DNA of 7,254 nucleotides from Bacteroidia bacterium. Lineage in GTDB: Bacteria > Bacteroidota > Bacteroidia > NS11-12g > UBA955. The notes beneath the pieces were generated by a model, which was not told where the DNA came from, ran no database searches, and saw only the letters and a list, made by a program, of their open reading frames with translations. The stretch's first letter is position 1. The number at the start of each line of letters is the position of its first letter. The DNA is taken from assembly GCA_014376345.1 (NCBI GenBank), contig JACMRS010000131.1, forward strand, positions 1-7,254, read 5' to 3'. Position numbers and translations under genes: made by a program. This document shows positions 6,724-7,254 of this stretch, piece by piece.

Positions 6724-6743
6724 CTAACGCAGGTACGTAAATT
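6724..6743 (+). repeat. 20-bp direct repeat, right copy
   Basis: An exact copy of the sequence at 4408-4427 in the same orientation. Unlike the left copy it is not preceded by the GC-rich hairpin element; the upstream DNA is unrelated. It therefore marks either the far boundary of an inserted segment or an isolated fragment of the GC-rich element's tail. Confidence 0.8.
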
Positions 6744-6816
6744 TTAGAAAACATCCTGAATTTAAAAACGATGACGGTTTGCAGGTGAAATGCATTACAA
6801 AACTCATATGATTGGT
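6744..6816. other. Spacer between direct repeat and hairpin repeats, possible coding remnant
   Basis: No gene can be called. A plus-strand frame with no stop from 6728 to the TGA at 6809-6811 reads, in part, FRKHPEFKNDDGLQVKCI, with protein-like composition but no start codon. It may be the broken 3' end of a gene displaced by insertion or deletion, or chance. Confidence 0.25.
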
Positions 6817-6881
6817 AAGGAGATTCTTCACTGCATTTAGTATTGAAGGAATACCTTCAACTAAATTATGCTCAAAATGAC
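6817..6881 (+). repeat. Hairpin repeat element, copy 1 (65 bp)
   Basis: Begins AAGGAGATTCTTCACT and ends TGCTCAAAATGAC. The centre folds as ATTTAGT (6835-6841), 2-nt bulge AT, TGAAGG (6844-6849), loop AATA, CCTTCA (6854-6859), ACTAAAT (6860-6866). All 13 pairs are Watson-Crick. The stem sequence differs from copy 3 but the pairing is preserved. Confidence 0.75.
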
Positions 6882-6965
6882 AAAACCCTCAAAATTTCAA
6901 ATCTAAAATCAAGAATCTGAAATCAAAAAATCAGAAATCAGAAATTCTCTCTCAAGTTATTCGCG
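6882..6965 (+). repeat. Linker repeat L1 between hairpin copies
   Basis: An A-rich filler built of variants of AAATCAGAAATC (from about 6895) leads to a segment at 6935-6965 that ends CTCAAGTTATTCGCG. The last 31 nt are identical to 7078-7108 in linker L2. It is longer than L2 because of extra ATCARAAAT-type filler. Confidence 0.7.
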
Positions 6966-7053
6966 TAGGAGATTCTTCACTTTCCACGGCTGAGCCGGGA
7001 CAAGCTATTCTGTGGTAACGGAGTACCATTAACAGAATTACGCTCAAAATGAC
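6966..7053 (+). repeat. Hairpin repeat element, copy 2 (88 bp, with an internal insert)
   Basis: It has the same outer ends as the other copies (AGGAGATTCTTCACTT at the left, ACGCTCAAAATGAC at the right). About 23 extra bases (6983-7006 area) contain a small CGGC-TGA-GCCG hairpin. The central stem is ATTCTGT (7007-7013), bulge GG, TAACGG, loop AGTA, CCATTA, ACAGAAT (7032-7038), with one C-A mismatch (7019/7028). Confidence 0.75.
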
Positions 7054-7108
7054 AAAATCCTCAAAATTACAAATCTCAAATCAGAAATTCTCTCTCAAGT
7101 TATTCGCG
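7054..7108 (+). repeat. Linker repeat L2 between hairpin copies
   Basis: Opens with AAAATCCTCAAAATTACAAA, close to the start of L1, and ends with the 31-nt segment shared exactly with 6935-6965. With the flanking hairpin elements it makes a higher-order tandem repeat whose element starts lie 149 and 143 bp apart. Confidence 0.7.
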
Positions 7109-7173
7109 AAGGAGATTCTTCACTTCATTCTGTAGTAACGGAATACCGTTAACAGAATTACGCTCAAAATGAC
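7109..7173 (+). repeat. Hairpin repeat element, copy 3 (65 bp)
   Basis: Same length as copy 1. The central stem is ATTCTGT (7127-7133), bulge AG, TAACGG (7136-7141), loop AATA, CCGTTA (7146-7151), ACAGAAT (7152-7158), with all 13 pairs formed. Relative to copy 1 four stem pairs are changed on both sides. Confidence 0.78.
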
Positions 7174-7203
7174 GGATCTTTGTATGACTATGGGTTGCTA
7201 AAC

Positions 7204-7238
7204 AAAACCCTCTCCTTGGGAGAGGGCAGGGTGAGGCT
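7204..7238. repeat. Intergenic hairpin repeat (CCCTCTCC type)
   Basis: CCCTCTCC (7208-7215) and GGAGAGGG (7219-7226) form a perfect 8-bp stem with a TTG loop, followed by CAGGGTGAGG. From memory this CTCTCC/GGAGAG...GTGAGG sequence is a frequent dispersed intergenic repeat in many bacterial genomes. It could also act as a terminator for a gene outside the window. The following TACGCGAAT (7240-7248) is the reverse complement of 6959-6967, suggesting that another linker copy in opposite orientation begins at the window edge. Confidence 0.6.
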
Positions 7239-7254
7239 TTACGCGAATGACAAT

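Noticed and set aside
6817..7173. CRISPR-like array of repeats and spacers
   Set aside because: Only three copies, with unequal lengths (65, 88, 65) and linkers that are themselves repeated rather than unique. No cas gene is in the window.

Overview
The window looks like a chromosome segment of a low-GC Bacteroidetes (flavobacterium-like) bacterium. The evidence is a set of start-proximal TAnnTTTG(Y) boxes, which is the -7 element of the Bacteroidetes primary sigma factor. There are no Shine-Dalgarno sites, and the proteins are family members typical of this phylum. Genus assignment is inference; no rRNA or other marker gene is present.

Layout. The left part (1-4182) is ordinary chromosomal gene content. 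It holds the N-terminal part of a nucleoid-associated protein (minus strand, cut by the window edge) and a divergent DAO-family FAD-dependent oxidoreductase (plus). A bidirectional hairpin terminator follows, then a YceI-domain lipoprotein (minus) and the aldehyde dehydrogenase PaaN (minus). Each gene has its own candidate -7 box, so these look like separate transcription units rather than one pathway operon. The other paa genes are not in view.

The middle part (about 4274-6743) is accessory. A GC-rich element with two hairpins (4274-4427) ends in a 20-bp sequence that recurs exactly at 6724-6743. Between the two copies lies a compact two-gene operon on the minus strand: an AAA_15/ABC-type ATPase (RloA-like) followed 16 bp later by an RloB-family protein with TOPRIM-like acidic motifs. 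This pairing is that of the AbiL (AbiLi/AbiLii) abortive-infection system and resembles ATPase+TOPRIM defences such as PARIS and OLD/Gabija. The ATPase would act as sensor or regulator and RloB as the probable effector nuclease. The direct repeats suggest that the operon arrived as a cassette, but no integrase or transposase lies between them.

The right part (6744-7254) has no convincing gene and is built from intergenic repeats. Three copies of an element share fixed outer sequences around a bulged 13-bp hairpin. Copies 1 and 3 differ at four stem base pairs, every one compensated. A separate 8-bp hairpin repeat closes the window. The most interesting signals are the direct-repeat-bounded defence cassette, the GC-rich element at its edge, and the covarying hairpin repeats.
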